DNA from: Sulfitobacter albidus
GTDB lineage: Bacteria > Pseudomonadota > Alphaproteobacteria > Rhodobacterales > Rhodobacteraceae
Assembly: GCF_018200035.1 (NCBI RefSeq)
Contig: NZ_CP073584.1
Coordinates: 9,623-73,622 of the forward strand
Length of the DNA stretch: 64,000 nucleotides
Direction of reading: 5' to 3'
Shown: positions 61,727 through 64,000 of the stretch, in pieces
Numbering within the stretch: position 1 is the stretch's first letter
How the letters are laid out: every line of letters starts with the position of its first letter
Position numbers and translations under genes: made by a program
The notes under the pieces: generated by a model
The model's database searches: none
Seen by the model: only the letters and a program-made list of their open reading frames with translations
What the model was told of the DNA's origin: nothing

Positions 61727-63663
61727 CTGTCGTCTCCAAAACCTGAGCATCTTGCTCAGGGTCCAGCACAGTAATCTCAGTGCGCTGCCCGCCGCCTACT
61801 GCACCGATCTCAAATCGCCTGCTCACATAAGGCCTGATGATATCCGATAGATCCGGTGTCAGCTCTGTATCGGTGCACAGCATAATGACTTGGGCAGAGC
61901 TGCGCGGCATATAATTTGCCATCAGGTTTGTCCGGTGCTGTCGGTCCAGCCGCGACAATGGTGTGTCGATAATCATCGGCAGTTCTCTTCCGCTCGTTTG
62001 ACCAAGCGCCCAAAGCATCGAGATTGCAAAAAGTTGCCGTTCTCCGGCAGAGAGTTCTGAGTGGTAATCTCTCTGCCCTCTGCGCCCAACAGTTTCAACC
62101 GAAACGTGTTGGGGTCGACGATGACGTCACTCACTAGTGATTTACGTGTAACGAGTCCGCTAAATGCCTCGACAAAGTGCTTAGAGAGGGAGGAAAGCCG
62201 TAGTGCAACAATCCGCTCTTCGTAGTCATTGAGTGCGGCCTGTGCCCGCGTCGCTAAATCTCGCTTTTCTTCTGCCTTGGCCAAAGCAAAGACCGCGTCT
62301 TGCGACTTACGCAACTCTCGTTCCAGGCGTTCGACCAGCGCACGGGCCTGCGTTGCCTCGGCGTGTTTGCGATTGAGTTCAGTTTCAACAGTGCCGAGCT
62401 CGAATTCAGCTTTCTTTAGGTCCTCAAAAGCACCGATGCCGCGCCGGGCCGGAAGTTCTTCAACTGGTCTTCAAGAGCGTTCGTTGCTTCTGTAGCTCTC
62501 CCAATTGAGCAGCAAGCGTGGCCATCTTAACGCGCTCATCGGCGACCTGAGCAAATTTCGCCATGACCCAGTCAGGTTCTGTGCTCAAGGCCATTTTTGG
62601 CGCGGAGCTTCGGCGACTATCGACGAATTCACGAAGCCGCGCAAAATGGACCTTCGTCCAGTTGGCGTCGTCTTTGGCGACAGTCTTTTGAAAACTGGAC
62701 ACAAATGCTTCGATTGCGGAAGCCGACTGCTGCCCGCGGCTTTCTCCATATCGGATGAGAACCTAGCCAATAGTTTGGAGCCAGGGCGAAAGGTGCGACA
62801 CTGTTCACAAGCGATTTGAGCGCGTTCGTTTGTTTGGTCAGGTCAGTTTCGATGCTCTTGAGTTCCTCCGACAGTGGTGTCGCGGCTCAACGCAATGCTG
62901 CCGCCTTCTTGCTCGAAGACCTTCTGTGATGCTTCACTTCGGCGTGCTAGCTGAGTGCGTTTTGTCGAAAGAGATCCAATCTCTTCTTCAGCTAAGACCA
63001 GATCAGATTTGGCGACCTCCACTTCGCGACTGAGCTTCTCAAATCACTATCACCTTCCCGGTCCATGCTGCGAGATTTGTAGAGCGAAGATCACCCCGAA
63101 GCTGATCCAGAATGTCGATTCCGAGCAGAGATTTGATGCATCGGTCAGCCGGTGTTTTCTTGGTCGTCCGCAATGTTTGGATCTTTTCTCCATCAAAAAA
63201 GAAGAGCTGCGACACTCAGCAGGGATAATGTCTCGAAATAGTGTTCCAATCCTCGCTTGGAATATCGTCGACCTGCGCGCCATTGCGCTCAAATTCGAGG
63301 CTTTCGGCTACGCTGGCACCGCGAGCGGACCAAGAAGTCGCACGACGTACGTATCTCATTGCCCAGATGTTGGCTCTTGAAGGCCAGTTCGACGGAGGCA
63401 CTGCGGTCTGTGGCAAAGTTGTTGATTCGTTTGAGCAGATGCGTTCATATTCGACTTGTCCAACACGCGCACCAAGGGCACGTTTGCCGTAGAGCGCTAA
63501 ACGTACAGATCTAGGAACGTTGTCTTTCCAGCTCCATTGTGACCAACGACCAAAACCACGGCTTCTTGCCGTCCGCATCTGGAGCCAGCTCAAAGCAGTG
63601 CTCACCGCCATAAAGGCCAAAATTCACGAGACGTAAGGATTGGGGATCATGATTCAGACTCAA
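61716..63663 (-). pseudogene. dndD: dndD broken by many one-base frame changes
   Basis: DndD similarity is continuous over ~1948 bases (about 649 codons, the usual length) but is spread over several frames. It begins LSLNHDPQSLRLVNFGLYGG at about 63663; a missing base in AAGAAGCCG (~63553) breaks the frame just before the Walker A, VVGHNGAGKTTFLD, and two more missing bases follow within ~100. Later pieces include AKDDANWTKVHFARLREFVD, RKSQDAVFALAKAEEKRD and MIIDTPLSRLDRQHR (Walker B). All inferred changes look like single-base losses. Either sequencing error or recent decay; if error, dndD is a normal ATPase gene. Confidence 0.8.
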
Positions 63664-63671
63664 ATAGCGGG

Positions 63672-64000
63672 TTAGACGATGTTGATTATTCTTTCCAGCT
63701 GCTCTTTGCGCTCGTTCAGGACTGTTGCTTCGTCAGCCATTCCTGCTCAAGAATGGAAGCAATTTTTCTGTGAATGAGAGTGCGGCGCTTGAGGCCACGT
63801 ACAGATCGTTCAGCCTCTAGAGCTGTGCCATGAGACTGGTGGCAAGTCATGCGTGGCCAAACATCTGCCAAGACATTCGGTCATCTGCTTGAAATCAAAA
63901 CCATCAGCGGCTTCGGCTGAAGCTCTTTGCCCGTTACCGTTTTCACAGTCTCAGAAACAGCATCGCCCCAGTCACCTTGCTCGCTGCGCCAGATGCGACG
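63672..64000 (-). pseudogene. dndC: dndC, C-terminal part, frameshifted and cut by the window edge
   Basis: Reading minus from 64000: RRIWRSEQGDWGDAVSETVK, then a frame change to DGFDFKQMTECL, another to LEAERSVRGLKRRTLIHRK followed by IASILEQEWLT, and a last one to VLNERKEQLERIINIV with a TAA at 63674-63672. These are C-terminal pieces of DndC, the PAPS-reductase-like enzyme that inserts sulfur. The catalytic part lies outside the window. At least three one-base frame changes in ~330 bases, the same error pattern as dndD. Confidence 0.7.

Noticed and set aside
1..64000. CRISPR arrays, tRNA or rRNA genes, insertion sequences
   Set aside because: No regularly spaced repeats, no tRNA-like cloverleaf or rRNA segments and no transposase genes were recognised by reading; tRNAscan and ISfinder-type searches would be decisive.

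Overview
The window looks like part of a conjugative repABC plasmid (or chromid) from an alphaproteobacterium, most likely the Rhodobacterales/Roseobacter group. The basis is a complete repA-repB-repC cassette with its antisense RNA locus, a VirB/VirD4 transfer system with a VirD2-type relaxase, alphaproteobacterial plasmid genes (strawberry-notch helicase end, toprim protein, DUF2493, DUF736) and moderately high-GC coding sequence. No rRNA, tRNA, CRISPR array or insertion sequence was seen.

Layout. 1-2671: plasmid DNA-metabolism genes (truncated helicase, toprim protein, DUF2493 protein behind a structured leader). 3204-6952: repABC. 7117-16751 (minus): a four-gene chain with AddB-like and AddA-like nuclease/helicase proteins followed by McrB and McrC. 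16909-19874 (plus): a small membrane protein, a GIY-YIG-like protein, a coiled-coil/NYN ribonuclease-like protein and a prokaryotic viperin. 20336-22661: DUF736 gene with a leader related to the one at 1592, then an AbiE toxin-antitoxin pair behind two 25-bp operators. 23048-28185: small gene, MobC-like protein, relaxase, VirD4. 28476-31003: small basic protein, HicA-like protein, ankyrin protein. 31132-42387 (minus): virB operon with two lytic transglycosylases, one built on a VirB5-like scaffold. 42520-50056: accessory genes (secreted protein, XRE regulator with a nuclease-like protein, HicAB, a membrane-anchored nuclease-like protein, a DUF559 endonuclease, a DUF6880-like protein). 50168-64000 (minus): a DNA phosphorothioation locus. 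In transcription order it holds dndC (cut by the window edge), dndD, dndE and dndA, a 1015-aa alpha-CTD/sigma-region-4 protein, a PLD-helicase, a 62-aa protein, a DndD-like ATPase, a phosphorothioation-associated protein 4, a membrane protein and a DGQHR (DndB-like) protein.

How it works together. RepABC maintains the replicon, and MobC/relaxase/VirD4/VirB move it. Most of the remaining coding capacity looks like defence or addiction: McrBC with AddAB-like partners, viperin with an NYN RNase, AbiE, HicAB and Dnd with a putative effector module. The best candidates for undescribed biology are the NYN-RNase/viperin pair, the alpha-CTD/sigma-4 protein inside the dnd locus, the AddBA-McrBC operon and the paired structured leaders at 1592 and 20329.

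Caution: from about 62.0 kb to the window end, dndD and dndC are broken by many one-base frame changes although their protein-level similarity continues. This is either sequencing error or very recent decay.
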